Translations under genes and position numbers: made by a program | Notes under the pieces: model-generated | Databases searched by the model: none | The model's input: only the letters and a program-made list of their open reading frames with translations | What the model was told of the DNA's origin: nothing | In this document: in pieces, positions 35,055 to 43,518 of the stretch | Layout of the letters: each line of letters begins with the position of its first letter | Position numbering within the stretch: position 1 is the stretch's first letter | Assembly: GCA_030018135.1 (NCBI GenBank) | Contig: JASEGJ010000003.1 | Coordinates: forward strand, 1-64,000 | DNA from: Candidatus Hodarchaeaceae archaeon | Lineage (GTDB): Archaea > Hadarchaeota > Hadarchaeia > Hadarchaeales > Hadarchaeaceae | Reading direction: 5' to 3' | DNA: 64,000 bases

Positions 35055-35960
35055 GTGCAGCGATTGAAGGAAATTGTGATCGCTAGTGGAAAGGGTGGAG
35101 TCGGTAAGACTACGGTCGCTGCATCGCTTGCAGTTTTTTTGGCCAAAGCCGGGACGAAAATCGTTGCAGCTGATGCAGATGTTGATGCACCGGATCTCTT
35201 GTTGGCGCTGGGTGGCGGAAAGACAATTTCCTCAACCGAGATCGAAGCTTCAGAAAAAGCGGTGGTCGACGGGTCGAAATGCACTGGATGTGGTAATTGC
35301 GTCAGCGCTTGCCCGTTCGGCGCGATTGTGGTGCAGAATCGTCGACCAACCGTTGTGCGGCTCATGTGTGAGGGTTGCGGCGTGTGCGAGGTTGTCTGCC
35401 CCGTCAACGCAGTTGAGGTGAAAAAGGCGGTGACGGGCACCCTGAAAATCGAGGATACTAAGTACGGATTCCCGTTGGTGACTGGGTACCTGAGGCTGGG
35501 CGAACACAATTCGGGGCACCTCGTAGCGAGCGTAAAAAAATCCGGGCGGAAGACGGCTGAGGATTTGGGGGCAAGGGCGCTCGTGGTCGACGCAGCGCCG
35601 GGTATAGGTTGCCCAGTGATCGCTTCGATCTCGGGAGCCAGCTATGTTATTGCTGTTACCGAGCCGACGCCTGCCGCCAAGCGGGACCTAGAACGCTTGG
35701 TCAAAATCATAAAACACTTCGGGGTCTCGGCGGGAGTGGTGATAAACAAGGCGAACCTCTCGGACGACTTCAGGGATGCGCTTGAGGACTGGGTAAAGCA
35801 TGTGCTAGGTTATCAAATTTTAGGCGAGATCCCCATCGACTACGAAGTTGTTAAAGCTCTGGTGAACATGGTGCCGGTCACTGAGTTTAATCCAAACGCT
35901 GAAGCATCGAAGATCTTGACTGCGATAGCCAAACGCGTGCGAGATGAGGTTTTACTATGA
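35055..35960 (+). CDS. MinD/ParA-type ATPase with inserted ferredoxin domain (1)
   Basis: 301 residues. A deviant Walker A motif, SGKGGVGKTTVAASLA, starts the protein. Two 4Fe-4S binding motifs are inserted around residues 75-125: CTGCGNCVSACPFGA and CEGCGVCEVVCPVNA. Switch region DAAPGIGCPV follows. The architecture matches the MinD-like partners of the orange protein complex in Desulfovibrio. Two of these occur in tandem. GTG start. Confidence 0.9.
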   Translation: MQRLKEIVIASGKGGVGKTTVAASLAVFLAKAGTKIVAADADVDAPDLLLALGGGKTISSTEIEASEKAVVDGSKCTGCGNCVSACPFGAIVVQNRRPTVVRLMCEGCGVCEVVCPVNAVEVKKAVTGTLKIEDTKYGFPLVTGYLRLGEHNSGHLVASVKKSGRKTAEDLGARALVVDAAPGIGCPVIASISGASYVIAVTEPTPAAKRDLERLVKIIKHFGVSAGVVINKANLSDDFRDALEDWVKHVLGYQILGEIPIDYEVVKALVNMVPVTEFNPNAEASKILTAIAKRVRDEVLL

Positions 35961-36910
35961 AACCCGGCGGGGAGGTGTCAGCGAAAGTGCTCAGGAAAAA
36001 GAGCGTGAGCGTGCCCATGATAGCAGTCACCGGCGGAAAGGGCGGCACGGGCAAAACCACGGTTGCGGTGAATTTGGCCGTGGGGTTGAGTTTGAAAGGC
36101 TCTAAGGTCATGCTGGTCGATGCCGACGTTGACTGCCCCTGTTGCGCGATGTTGCTCGGAACCGAACTGAATGCTAGCGAGGAAGTCAGAGTATTTAAGC
36201 CAGTGATCGATGCGGCGAAGTGCACTGGATGTGGAAGGTGTGTGGAAGTCTGTCGGGAACATGCATTGGTAGGGCTTGAGGGGCAAGTCCCATCACTTTT
36301 CGAAGAACTTTGCTCCGGGTGTAAAGCGTGTCAGCTCGTTTGCGAAGCCGGCGCCATGAAGAGCGGTCAGAAAGTTCTCGGTACCATCTACGTCGCAGAT
36401 TCAAATGGGATTAAACTGGTGGTGGGCGAACTCAAACCGACCGAGCCGAGGTCGCCGATCGTGGCGCGCGCGACCATGCTCAAAGCCGCTGAGGAGCTTA
36501 AGCTTGACAAACACGATATCGTAATCGTGGACACCGCTCCGGGGATTCATAACGTGGTGGCTCAAGCCCTTTGGGAAGCCGACCTAGCGCTGGCTGTGAC
36601 TGAGCCGACCCCACTCGGAGCTCACGATCTGGGATTCATGTTAGACCTCACCGAGGAACTGGGGTTGCCGACCGAGGTCATCCTGAACAAGGCCGACATC
36701 CCAAGCGGTTTGAAGGATAAGGTGGTGAAGACGAGCCGTGATCGGGGAGTTAAAATCGTTGCGGAGATACCGATGGACGAAGAGCTGTTGCGCTCCTACG
36801 TTTCGGGTGAGCCGCTCGTGAGAAAATCACCCAAGAGCCCAGCTGCAGCTGCAATGTTAACTCTGGTTCCGCACATTCGTGAAATGTTTGTAAAGGGAGG
36901 TGAAACCTGA
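35957..36910 (+). CDS. MinD/ParA-type ATPase with inserted ferredoxin domain (2)
   Basis: 317 residues, a paralogue of the preceding gene and overlapping it by 4 bases. Walker A is GGKGGTGKTTVAVNLA. The ferredoxin insert has CTGCGRCVEVCREHAL and CSGCKACQLVCEAGA. DTAPGIHNVV is the switch. The two ATPases probably form a heterodimer, as in known ORP loci. Slightly longer N-terminus (~20 residues) than paralogue 1. Confidence 0.9.
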   Translation: MKPGGEVSAKVLRKKSVSVPMIAVTGGKGGTGKTTVAVNLAVGLSLKGSKVMLVDADVDCPCCAMLLGTELNASEEVRVFKPVIDAAKCTGCGRCVEVCREHALVGLEGQVPSLFEELCSGCKACQLVCEAGAMKSGQKVLGTIYVADSNGIKLVVGELKPTEPRSPIVARATMLKAAEELKLDKHDIVIVDTAPGIHNVVAQALWEADLALAVTEPTPLGAHDLGFMLDLTEELGLPTEVILNKADIPSGLKDKVVKTSRDRGVKIVAEIPMDEELLRSYVSGEPLVRKSPKSPAAAAMLTLVPHIREMFVKGGET

Positions 36911-37119
36911 TGGCGCAACCACCCACCCCACCACCGCTGCCAACTAAAAAGTTTCAATGTTTTGCCTGCGGGAACATCATAGAGGTGCCTCAGGGGATAC
37001 CCAAGCCACCAGCGTGCTCTAGGTGCGGCGCTCCGGCGGTAATGATTCATCGTGTTGACAAGGGGCCGCCGGGTGGAAGACGCGGCGCTGCGGGCCCACC
37101 TTGGGCTCAGCAAGGCTGA
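36910..37119 (+). CDS. Small zinc-ribbon protein in the NifX/MinD operon
   Basis: 69 residues with two metal-binding pairs, CFACG (~residues 17-21) and CSRCG (~37-41), and Pro/Gly-rich ends (PPTPPPLPTKK; GGRRGAAGPP). Its ATG overlaps the stop of MinD paralogue 2. It may be a rubredoxin-like or zinc-binding accessory protein. Confidence 0.7.
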   Translation: MAQPPTPPPLPTKKFQCFACGNIIEVPQGIPKPPACSRCGAPAVMIHRVDKGPPGGRRGAAGPPWAQQG

Positions 37120-37204
37120 TTTAGTTGGGCCGTGGAACCAAAATCACTGAAAGAAGGGATAGATGTTTACGGCAAGGAGAAACTACAAAAATTGGTGAAT
37201 AAGA

Positions 37205-38053
37205 GTGAGGATCTATTTAGATTGCATCCCGTGCTTCGTGAGGCAGGCTTTGGAAGCGAGCAAGATGGCTACGAGGAACAAAAACAAACAAGAAAAAGTC
37301 TTGAAGAAAGTTTTATCTGAGATTGGGAAAACTTCGTTAAAAAACAAGATACCATCTGATATTGCTCATAAAGTTCACCGCATAATCAGAAAAATGACAG
37401 GGAATAACGATCCTTACAAGAAATTGAAAGACCAGTGCAACAGAAAAGCGCTGAGGATGTACCCGGACCTTAAACAAAAGGTCGCTGGGTCTAAAGATAG
37501 ATTGCTGACGGCGACAAAACTCGCCATAGCTGGAAACATTATCGATTTTGGGCCCGGTTCTGAGTTCAATCTGGAGAAAACAATAGAGGAAGTTCTAGTT
37601 CAGGATTTCGCTATAAATCATTTTAATCGGCTTAGGGAAGCGTTGCAAAAATCTGAAAAGATTGTATATTTAGGAGACAATGCAGGTGAGATAGTTTTCG
37701 ATCGGATTCTCTTGGAAGAATTGAAGGATAAAGAGATCACATTTGTGGTCAAAGGAGGGCCCATCATAAATGATGCAACGGTCGAAGATGCAAAATTCGC
37801 TGGCATAGACAAAATTGCTGAGATTAAAACAATAAGCAATGGGGAGCCTGGCACGGGGCCGAAGAGAAATTCAAAGGAATTTACAAATTTCTTAAAAAGC
37901 GCCGATGTCGTGATTAGCAAAGGGCAGGGAAACTATGAAGCCTTAAGCGAAGTGAACGCGAACATATTCTTCTTGCTCAAGGTGAAGTGCCCAACGATTG
38001 CTGGGGATATCGGAGTTAAAATTGGTGGTATCGTCGTAAAACAATCGTGTTAG
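37205..38053 (+). CDS. DUF89 family metal-dependent phosphatase-like protein
   Basis: 282 residues. MRIYLDCIPCFVRQALEAS at the N-terminus holds the CxxC that starts many archaeal family members. The metal-binding core is YLGDNAGEIVFDRILLEEL (~residues 155-170), followed by VVKGGPIINDAT and SKGQGNYEALSE. DUF89 proteins are metal-dependent phosphatases thought to remove damaged or excess sugar phosphates. GTG start, 85 bases after the zinc-ribbon gene. Base composition is more A/T-rich than its neighbours. Confidence 0.85.
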   Translation: MRIYLDCIPCFVRQALEASKMATRNKNKQEKVLKKVLSEIGKTSLKNKIPSDIAHKVHRIIRKMTGNNDPYKKLKDQCNRKALRMYPDLKQKVAGSKDRLLTATKLAIAGNIIDFGPGSEFNLEKTIEEVLVQDFAINHFNRLREALQKSEKIVYLGDNAGEIVFDRILLEELKDKEITFVVKGGPIINDATVEDAKFAGIDKIAEIKTISNGEPGTGPKRNSKEFTNFLKSADVVISKGQGNYEALSEVNANIFFLLKVKCPTIAGDIGVKIGGIVVKQSC

Positions 38054-38073
38054 TTGGTTGAGGCGATCCCAAG

Positions 38074-38166
38074 ATGTCGGAGACCAAGCTCGTGAGCGCC
38101 TGCCTTTTTGGGGTCAACTGTAGTACGACGGTCAAAACAACTTTAACGAGAAAGACAAATGCTTGA
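38074..38166 (+). pseudogene. Possible DUF523 N-terminal fragment
   Basis: A 30-codon frame starts MSETKLVSACLFGVNCSTTV, close to the opening of DUF523 proteins (VSACLLGVNCRYDG). The family's next conserved parts are missing. The surrounding 300-base gap (38054-38360) contains no intact gene; a second possible scrap is not recognised. It looks like a gene lost by deletion. Confidence 0.4.
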
Positions 38167-38360
38167 AGGTCAGGCGGCAGCGCTCCGGCAGCAATTGGAT
38201 CAATCAAGAAGAGGCTTGAAGAGCTCAGCAAAATGTAGGGCCCAATCGTCTTATCAATGAGTCCGACAACAGGGGTGAAAAAGTGCTACGATAAGTGTGT
38301 AGCCTCATCTTGAATCAGCTGGATACACATTTATTTTGTGCAATCGCCAGAAAAAAATGA

Positions 38361-39218
38361 ATGGTGGGGCAAGTAGAAGAAAGGATGAAAGAAATACAGG
38401 AACAGGAAAGGCGCCTCAAAATACGGATGGCCAAAATCAAGTATAAACTGGCGATACTGAGTGGAAAGGGCGGGGTCGGCAAGAGTACCATCACCGCTAA
38501 TTTAGCCATTGCTTTTGCACGCAAGGGTCACAAGGTGGGTGTTTTGGATGTTGATATTCACGGCCCGAGTATTCCCAAAATACTCGGCATGAGGGGGCAG
38601 GAGTTGACTGCAGGGCGGCTTGAAGGTGTGGGCATCTTTCCGGCCAAAGGTCCGCTCGACATCAAAGTCATCTCCATGGATTTCCTCCTCCCAGATGACG
38701 AAACCCCGGTTATTTGGCGCGGTCCGATGAAGATGGGTGCGATCAGGCAATTTTTGGCGGATGTGGCGTGGGGTGACTTGGATTTTCTGTTTATTGATGT
38801 CCCGCCAGGAACTGGGGACGAGCCGCTCAGCTTGATGCAATTGTTGCCAGACATCACGGGTGTCATCGTAGTAACTGCACCATCCGAGGTTTCTCAGATC
38901 GTCGTCAAGAGAGCAGTAGGATTTACAAGGGAGCTGCACGTGCCGGTGGTTGGCATCGTAGAGAACATGAGTGGGTTCGTTTGTCCAAAATGTGGTGCAG
39001 AATTCGACATTTTAGGAACTAGTGGTGGGCAAAAAATATCAGAGCAACTTGGCATCCCATTTTTGGGCAAGATTCCAATCGATCAAAAGATATGTGAGGA
39101 TTCAGACAGGGGAACGCCTTTCGTCATCGAGCGTGCTGAAACTCCGGCGGCTAAGGCCTTCATGCGAGTGGTTGATAAAGTGGAGGGGTATTTAAAACAA
39201 CTGGGAGTGCGGGCTTGA
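38361..39218 (+). CDS. Mrp/NBP35-type iron-sulfur carrier ATPase
   Basis: 285 residues. Walker A SGKGGVGKSTITANLA (~residues 35-50), then VDIHGPSIPKILG, IDVPPGTGDEPLS, and the C-terminal VENMSGFVCPKCGAEFDI with the CxxC that binds a bridging 4Fe-4S cluster. The N-terminus is a short charged helix with no ferredoxin motif. It delivers Fe-S clusters. Mrp homologues often sit near ORP loci. Its stop overlaps the next gene by 4 bases. Confidence 0.93.
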   Translation: MVGQVEERMKEIQEQERRLKIRMAKIKYKLAILSGKGGVGKSTITANLAIAFARKGHKVGVLDVDIHGPSIPKILGMRGQELTAGRLEGVGIFPAKGPLDIKVISMDFLLPDDETPVIWRGPMKMGAIRQFLADVAWGDLDFLFIDVPPGTGDEPLSLMQLLPDITGVIVVTAPSEVSQIVVKRAVGFTRELHVPVVGIVENMSGFVCPKCGAEFDILGTSGGQKISEQLGIPFLGKIPIDQKICEDSDRGTPFVIERAETPAAKAFMRVVDKVEGYLKQLGVRA

Positions 39219-39973
39219 TCGTCGACGAGTTATTGGGTCTGGTCGGGGAGCGGAGAAGCCAGCTAGAAGACCTGACGCTCTCGAGGGTATGCGTGAGCCT
39301 CTGCTATACCGCGGTGATGCTCGATAACGGCTACGTTGGGCTCTGCCACACGCCTACCGAGGACATTGCACACACTCATTGGGGCCGCAGGCGGGACTTC
39401 CACGGCTTCAAGGCCTTGGAAATCACGCGCCTGGCGAATTCGCTTGACATGATTGAGAGGACCGTTGGCATAGCGGCATTGAACGCCCTCTCACAGTACC
39501 TGATGGACTCTGAAGGTTATGAGCGGCAGTTTGGAATGGACGCCTTTAATGCGATAGATGTAAAGGAGGAAGACAGCGCCGCGGTGGTTGGGTACATGAG
39601 GCCCCTAGTCGGGAAGCTGAGGGCAAAGGCCCGCGAAGTCCACGTTTTCGAACGCAACCCCCAATTGAGGGGGGATGCCCTGCCTGATACTTTTGTCGAC
39701 TCGATATTGCCGAAAGCGGATATCGTGGTTATAAGCGGGTCGAGTTTAGTCAATGGAACCCTTGATAGGTTGCTGGAGCTATCCAAAAGAACTAGATTCG
39801 TGATTTTTGCAGGGCCAACGGCCAGCACTTTACCAGAGCCTCTTTTCAAGCGGGGTGTAAGCGTCGTGGCGGGCGTTCGCGCGAAAGGTCCTAAGGTGAT
39901 GGGTGCAGTAGCCGAGGCCAAACCATTCGTGGCATTCAAACAGCTTGTGGAGAAGTATATTTTAAGGAGATGA
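39215..39973 (+). CDS. DUF4213/DUF364 putative metal-chelation protein
   Basis: 252 residues. The N-terminal DUF4213 domain has VCVSLCYTAVMLDNGYVGLC, and the C-terminal DUF364 domain has KADIVVISGSSLVNGTLDRLLEL and FAGPTASTLPEPLFKRG. A second DUF364 protein lies at 25.6 kb. It is coupled to Mrp, so it may handle a metal or cluster that Mrp carries. Function unproven. Confidence 0.8.
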   Translation: MIVDELLGLVGERRSQLEDLTLSRVCVSLCYTAVMLDNGYVGLCHTPTEDIAHTHWGRRRDFHGFKALEITRLANSLDMIERTVGIAALNALSQYLMDSEGYERQFGMDAFNAIDVKEEDSAAVVGYMRPLVGKLRAKAREVHVFERNPQLRGDALPDTFVDSILPKADIVVISGSSLVNGTLDRLLELSKRTRFVIFAGPTASTLPEPLFKRGVSVVAGVRAKGPKVMGAVAEAKPFVAFKQLVEKYILRR

Positions 39974-39993
39974 AAACAGCCTAAGGGGTAAGA

Positions 39994-40602
39994 GTGAATC
40001 GGCTTAAGCACATCGCTGCAGAGCTCAAAGAGCATGCACCTTTCACCGCTTTTGGAGCGGGCGTAGGGATGGTTGTAATGGCTGTTGTGTGTCTAACCAA
40101 ACCCGACCCAGAGGTCTCTCACCACACCTTCCACGTCCTGCATCCCGCCCACATGCTACTGAGCTCGATCGTGACCGCCGCGATGTTCAGGCTGCATAGG
40201 AGGGGTGTCAGATCCTCGATAGTCGTCGGACTCGTGGGAGCAGCGGGAATATGCGCGATAAGTGACATATTGTTCCCCTACGTGGGAGGTACTTTGCTCG
40301 GGGCTAGGATGACTTTGCACGTGTGCCTCTTAAAGCACCCGTGGCTCGTGCTTATACCAGGAGTCGTTGGCGCGACAATTGGTGCCCTTACACGCCGCCC
40401 TACCAAGTGCCCGCACGCGGCGCACGTGCTAATAAGCACCCTCGCATCGCTCTTCTACCTCATGGCGTTTGGGGTGGTGGATTGGCTCCCGGTGTTTCCG
40501 CTCGTATTCGTGGTACTGTTCATAGCGGTATGGATCCCATGTTGCACCAGTGATATCGTGTTTCCCCTCTTGTTCGTGAGGGAAGGGAGGCATCGGAGGT
40601 GA
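39994..40602 (+). CDS. Integral membrane protein with clustered His/Cys, possible metal transporter
   Basis: 202 residues, six or so membrane helices. A His cluster, SHHTFHVLHPAHMLLSS, lies at the first loop-helix junction, and Cys residues occur at KCPHAAHVL and IPCCTSDIVFPLL. No known family is recognised. It lies between DUF364 and thioredoxin, all co-directional; metal transport or redox relay is a reasonable guess but not shown. GTG start. Confidence 0.65.
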   Translation: MNRLKHIAAELKEHAPFTAFGAGVGMVVMAVVCLTKPDPEVSHHTFHVLHPAHMLLSSIVTAAMFRLHRRGVRSSIVVGLVGAAGICAISDILFPYVGGTLLGARMTLHVCLLKHPWLVLIPGVVGATIGALTRRPTKCPHAAHVLISTLASLFYLMAFGVVDWLPVFPLVFVVLFIAVWIPCCTSDIVFPLLFVREGRHRR

Positions 40603-40606
40603 CCTC

Positions 40607-41002
40607 GTGGACGAATTGGATGAAATACGCAAGAGGGGGATGAAAGAGCTGATGCGGAAATATTTGGGGAAAAAGGAAGCGTTTGGCAAACCCATTCAGG
40701 TCACGGACGAAACATTCGACCGAGTCATCAAGGCCCATCCCGTAGTCGTGGTGGACTTCTGGGGTGAGTGGTGCCCGCCATGTCGCTTAATCGCGCCAAT
40801 CATCGAGGAGCTCGCAAGGGATTACGCAGGAAAGGTGATATTCGGGAAGCTGAACGTCGATGAGAACAAAGCTACCGCGGTGAGGTATGGTATAACGGCG
40901 ATCCCGACCTTACTGATTTTTAAGAACGGTAAGCTGGTCGACCAAGTGCTCGGCGCTGTGTCGAAGCGGCACTTGGAGGAAAAAATTAGAAAAACGATTT
41001 AA
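40607..41002 (+). CDS. Thioredoxin
   Basis: 131 residues with an N-terminal charged helical extension (~25 residues) before the thioredoxin fold. Active site FWGEWCPPCRLIAP (WCxxC with PP), then KLNVDENKATAVRYGITAIPT and a GxVSK-like end. A strong ribosome-binding site (GGAGGTGA) precedes the GTG start. It may reduce Cys of the adjacent membrane protein or cluster-handling proteins. Confidence 0.9.
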   Translation: MDELDEIRKRGMKELMRKYLGKKEAFGKPIQVTDETFDRVIKAHPVVVVDFWGEWCPPCRLIAPIIEELARDYAGKVIFGKLNVDENKATAVRYGITAIPTLLIFKNGKLVDQVLGAVSKRHLEEKIRKTI

Positions 41003-41006
41003 AGCT

Positions 41007-41369
41007 CTAACTGAGTCCCTTCATCGCATCCATCGCCACCTTCGTGTAGGCCAGCGCAGGACCACCGCCCATCACTATCGCCATGAAGCAAGCCTCGATT
41101 ATTTCGTCCTTCGTCGCCCCCGCCTCTATCGCCTTCTTCACGTGGGTCGCTATGCACCAGTCGCATCCCCTGACGATCCCCGCGGCCAGCGCTATCAGCC
41201 GCTTCACCTTGGCGGAAAGGGCTCCCTCTTCAAAGGCGTGCCTCAGGAACACGTTGAACTGTCCTCCGACTTTCGGGGATATCCTCCCTAGCTCTTCGGC
41301 TGTTTCCGCCAGTTCCTTTACCAGCCTAACGGCTTCTCCTCCTTCCATCTCGATCACCCCCTTTAACAC
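41007..41369 (-). CDS. Carboxymuconolactone decarboxylase/AhpD-family protein
   Basis: 120 residues, all-helical. The active motif GCDWCIATHVKKAIEAGATK has CxxC and a nearby His, as in AhpD-type peroxidase reductases. The C-terminal PALAYTKVAMDA is typical. Convergent with thioredoxin, with 4 bases between the two stops. Likely a disulfide reductase in oxidative defence. Confidence 0.88.
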   Translation of the reverse strand: MLKGVIEMEGGEAVRLVKELAETAEELGRISPKVGGQFNVFLRHAFEEGALSAKVKRLIALAAGIVRGCDWCIATHVKKAIEAGATKDEIIEACFMAIVMGGGPALAYTKVAMDAMKGLS

Positions 41370-41440
41370 CTATAGGCTACTGTTAAATCGTCAAATGAGT
41401 TCTTATTAACCTTTGAGAACGTCGGCGAAAAGGGGAAAAC

Positions 41441-42019
41441 ATGGTAAATTGTGTATCTTGCGTGGAAAAAGCGTGTTCAAGAGGGAACCCATGCCCAGTC
41501 GGCGAACCTTTGAAAAAATTTGCATTCAAATTCAAGGAATACCGCAAAGCGGGCAACTTGAAGCTCTATCAAAAATCCAGCTCGCTAGAAGTCGAAGGGT
41601 ACATGAGATACCCCCGGGTGAAAGAACCCATCCGGCTGGCAGAGGGGATGGGCTGGAATAAACTGGGGATGGCCTTTTGCATAGGTCTTTCGGAGGAGGC
41701 GAAGAAGCTGCAGGAGGTACTGAAGTGCACGGTTTTGAAGTTCATTCGGTTGTGTGTAAAGTTGGTGGCGTTGAGAAGGAAAAATTCTCTTCCCGAAAGG
41801 AAAAGATCACGCATGCAATCCAATTCTCCAAGCGATGGTCCTCAACGAGGTTGGAACGGATTTGAACGTCATCGTGGGTCTTTGCATCGGCCACGACACC
41901 TGTTCCAGCGGTATTCGAAGGCTCCGACGACGACGCTCATAGTCAAGGATCGAGTACTGGCTCACAATCCGGTCGGGGCCCTCTACTCGAGATACCACTT
42001 CAAAAAGTTGTTGCGGTAG
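41441..42019 (+). pseudogene. DUF1847 gene with several frameshifts
   Basis: The protein is recoverable across three frames. It starts MVNCVSCVEKACSRGNPCPVG, then EGYMRYPRVKEPIRLAEGMG and KLGMAFCIGLSEEAKKL. The next piece, [21 protein letters not shown], is in a second frame from about 41730. [20 protein letters not shown] is in a third frame from about 41825. [20 protein letters not shown] returns to the first frame at about 41912. At least three shifts, so it is not a single sequencing slip. The family binds metal through multiple Cys and has no known role. Confidence 0.8.
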
Positions 42020-42025
42020 GAGAGG

Positions 42026-42814
42026 TTGAGCGATAATTTCAGAGAGGTAATCTACGGCCCGGTTTTCTCTTGGCGGCTTGGCAGATCTCTGGGAGTAGAC
42101 CCGATTTGCGCCGAGGGGAAAATCTGTTCATTCGATTGTGTGTATTGCTCTCTCGGTCGGACCGCGATGAAAACCGTCGACCGCAGAACCTTTGTCCCGG
42201 CGAAAACTGTGGAGCGAGCCCTTGGAGAAGCGCTGAAAAGTGTCAAGGCGGATGTCATAACTTTTTCTGGAACGGGTGAGCCGACACTCGCCAAAAACTT
42301 GGGTGAACTCATAGAGGTCGCTAAAGAATCCTCCGATCTCCCGGTCGCGGTTTTAACGAATTCCTCCCTCCAATTCAGGAAGGATGCGAGAAAAGAACTC
42401 GCAAAGGCGGACATCGTGAAAGGCAAACTGGATGCTCAAAACGATGAACTTCTCAAACGGATAAATCGTCCGCACGAGAAAATTTCGTTCTCTGAAATCA
42501 TAGCGGGTTTGAAAAAATTCCGAAAGGAGTTCACCGGAAGGTTCGCGATAGAGGTGATGTTCGTCCCGGAAAACAAGGATTTTTCGGGCGAGATCGCGGA
42601 AATTGTGGAAACAATAGAGCCGGATGAGGTCCAGATTAACACCCCTCTCAGACCGAGTCCCGCAACACCGCTTACCCGAGAGGAGTTGGAGAAAGTCGAG
42701 AAAAGCTTTCGGGGTTTGAATTGCAGGTCCGTTTACAAAGCTAGAATCCCGGCAAGACGCTACCTAAAAGTCTTGGGAGCGGAAAAAATAAGACGGCTCA
42801 AACGAGTCGATTGA
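42026..42814 (+). CDS. Radical SAM protein (COG0731-like)
   Basis: 262 residues. The motif ICSFDCVYCSLGRT (CxxxCxxC) lies at residues ~33-40, then TFSGTGEPTLAKNLGELIEVA, DIVKGKLDAQNDELLKRINRP and INTPLRPSPATPL. It resembles the Fe-S oxidoreductase family that includes wyosine-synthesis relatives but lacks clear markers of that enzyme. TTG start six bases after the DUF1847 pseudogene. Confidence 0.8.
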   Translation: MSDNFREVIYGPVFSWRLGRSLGVDPICAEGKICSFDCVYCSLGRTAMKTVDRRTFVPAKTVERALGEALKSVKADVITFSGTGEPTLAKNLGELIEVAKESSDLPVAVLTNSSLQFRKDARKELAKADIVKGKLDAQNDELLKRINRPHEKISFSEIIAGLKKFRKEFTGRFAIEVMFVPENKDFSGEIAEIVETIEPDEVQINTPLRPSPATPLTREELEKVEKSFRGLNCRSVYKARIPARRYLKVLGAEKIRRLKRVD

Positions 42815-42829
42815 TTACTTGGGTTCGTT

Positions 42830-43147
42830 GGTGCCAAGAATAAAATCCGAGCCCCGCCTTTCTCTCCTCTTCCCGTCTCCCACTAGCAAAGAGTCGAACA
42901 CCACTGATCGACAATTTTCTCCAAGCCTTCCCTTTCGTCGATATCAATGCCGCCACACGAGCCGCCTGGGCTTTACTCTGCACGAGGATCACGCCTGCCC
43001 TTTCGAGTTTTCTTCGTTGCACCGATAGGTTTTGCGGATCGCGGGGTGTGTCAAATCGAGGCGACAATGCTCAAGTGCCCCTTCTCTGCCCCCACGGCAT
43101 GCTTTGCTTCACCGATCGCTTTTGCGAGTTCATCCGCTGGGTTTTAA
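42830..43147 (-). pseudogene. FdrA-like C-terminal remnant
   Basis: On the minus strand two frames give NPADELAKAIGEAKHAVGAE, then (after a stop/shift) DTPRDPQNLSVQRRKLERAG and VILVQSKAQAARVAALIST. The pattern, a DPQ motif, then LE-AGV, then S-A-AARLAALI, matches the end of FdrA (acyl-CoA ligase-like, linked with carbamate kinase in allantoin/oxamate catabolism). The rest is absent: the sequence changes abruptly to a NifX remnant on the other strand at about 43147. Confidence 0.5.
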
Positions 43148-43433
43148 AGGCCTCTCGGATGGAGTGGCATGTGCTTTTGCTCGGGCCAAAACCTTCACGA
43201 TCCTCGATGTAGGGGGCAGAAAGGTTCAGGTGAAAGTCATCGCCAACCGGCAATTTCTGCGAGCGCGGCCGCGGACGGGCGGTAGTTCAAATGCTTTCGG
43301 AGGAGGGCGTGGATGTTGCGATCGCGGGCGAGTTCGGCCCGGGGGCGGCGGCATTTCTCCAAAAGAATAGAATCGACACGGTCGTGGAAAAAGCCGGCAC
43401 TAAGGTTGTCGACTTGCTGAGGGGCAAATATTG
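43148..43433 (+). pseudogene. NifX-type gene remnant, frameshifted
   Basis: Frame 1 reads KGLSDGVACAFARAKTFTIL then DVGGRKVQVKVIAN, equivalent to the opening third of a NifX domain but lacking the first strand. After a shift near 43275, frame 2 reads VVQMLSEEGVDVAIAGEFGP then FLQKNRIDTVVEKAGTKVVD, ending in a normal stop. It is a dead fourth copy of the NifX-type domains found at 33.8-35 kb. Confidence 0.7.
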
Positions 43434-43518
43434 AAATACGATATCGCATAGTGCATTCCTCACGAGTTGGCTCTGAGGAGCTGGGCCTTCCATCAAACCT
43501 AGGTCTTAGGAGCACGGC

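Noticed and set aside
33819-36910. Nitrogen fixation genes
   Set aside because: NifX-type domains and MinD ATPases occur without nitrogenase; no nifH, nifD or nifK is present.
37132-37320. 62-codon frame between the zinc ribbon and DUF89
   Set aside because: Overlaps DUF89's start in another phase; no match and no ribosome-binding site.
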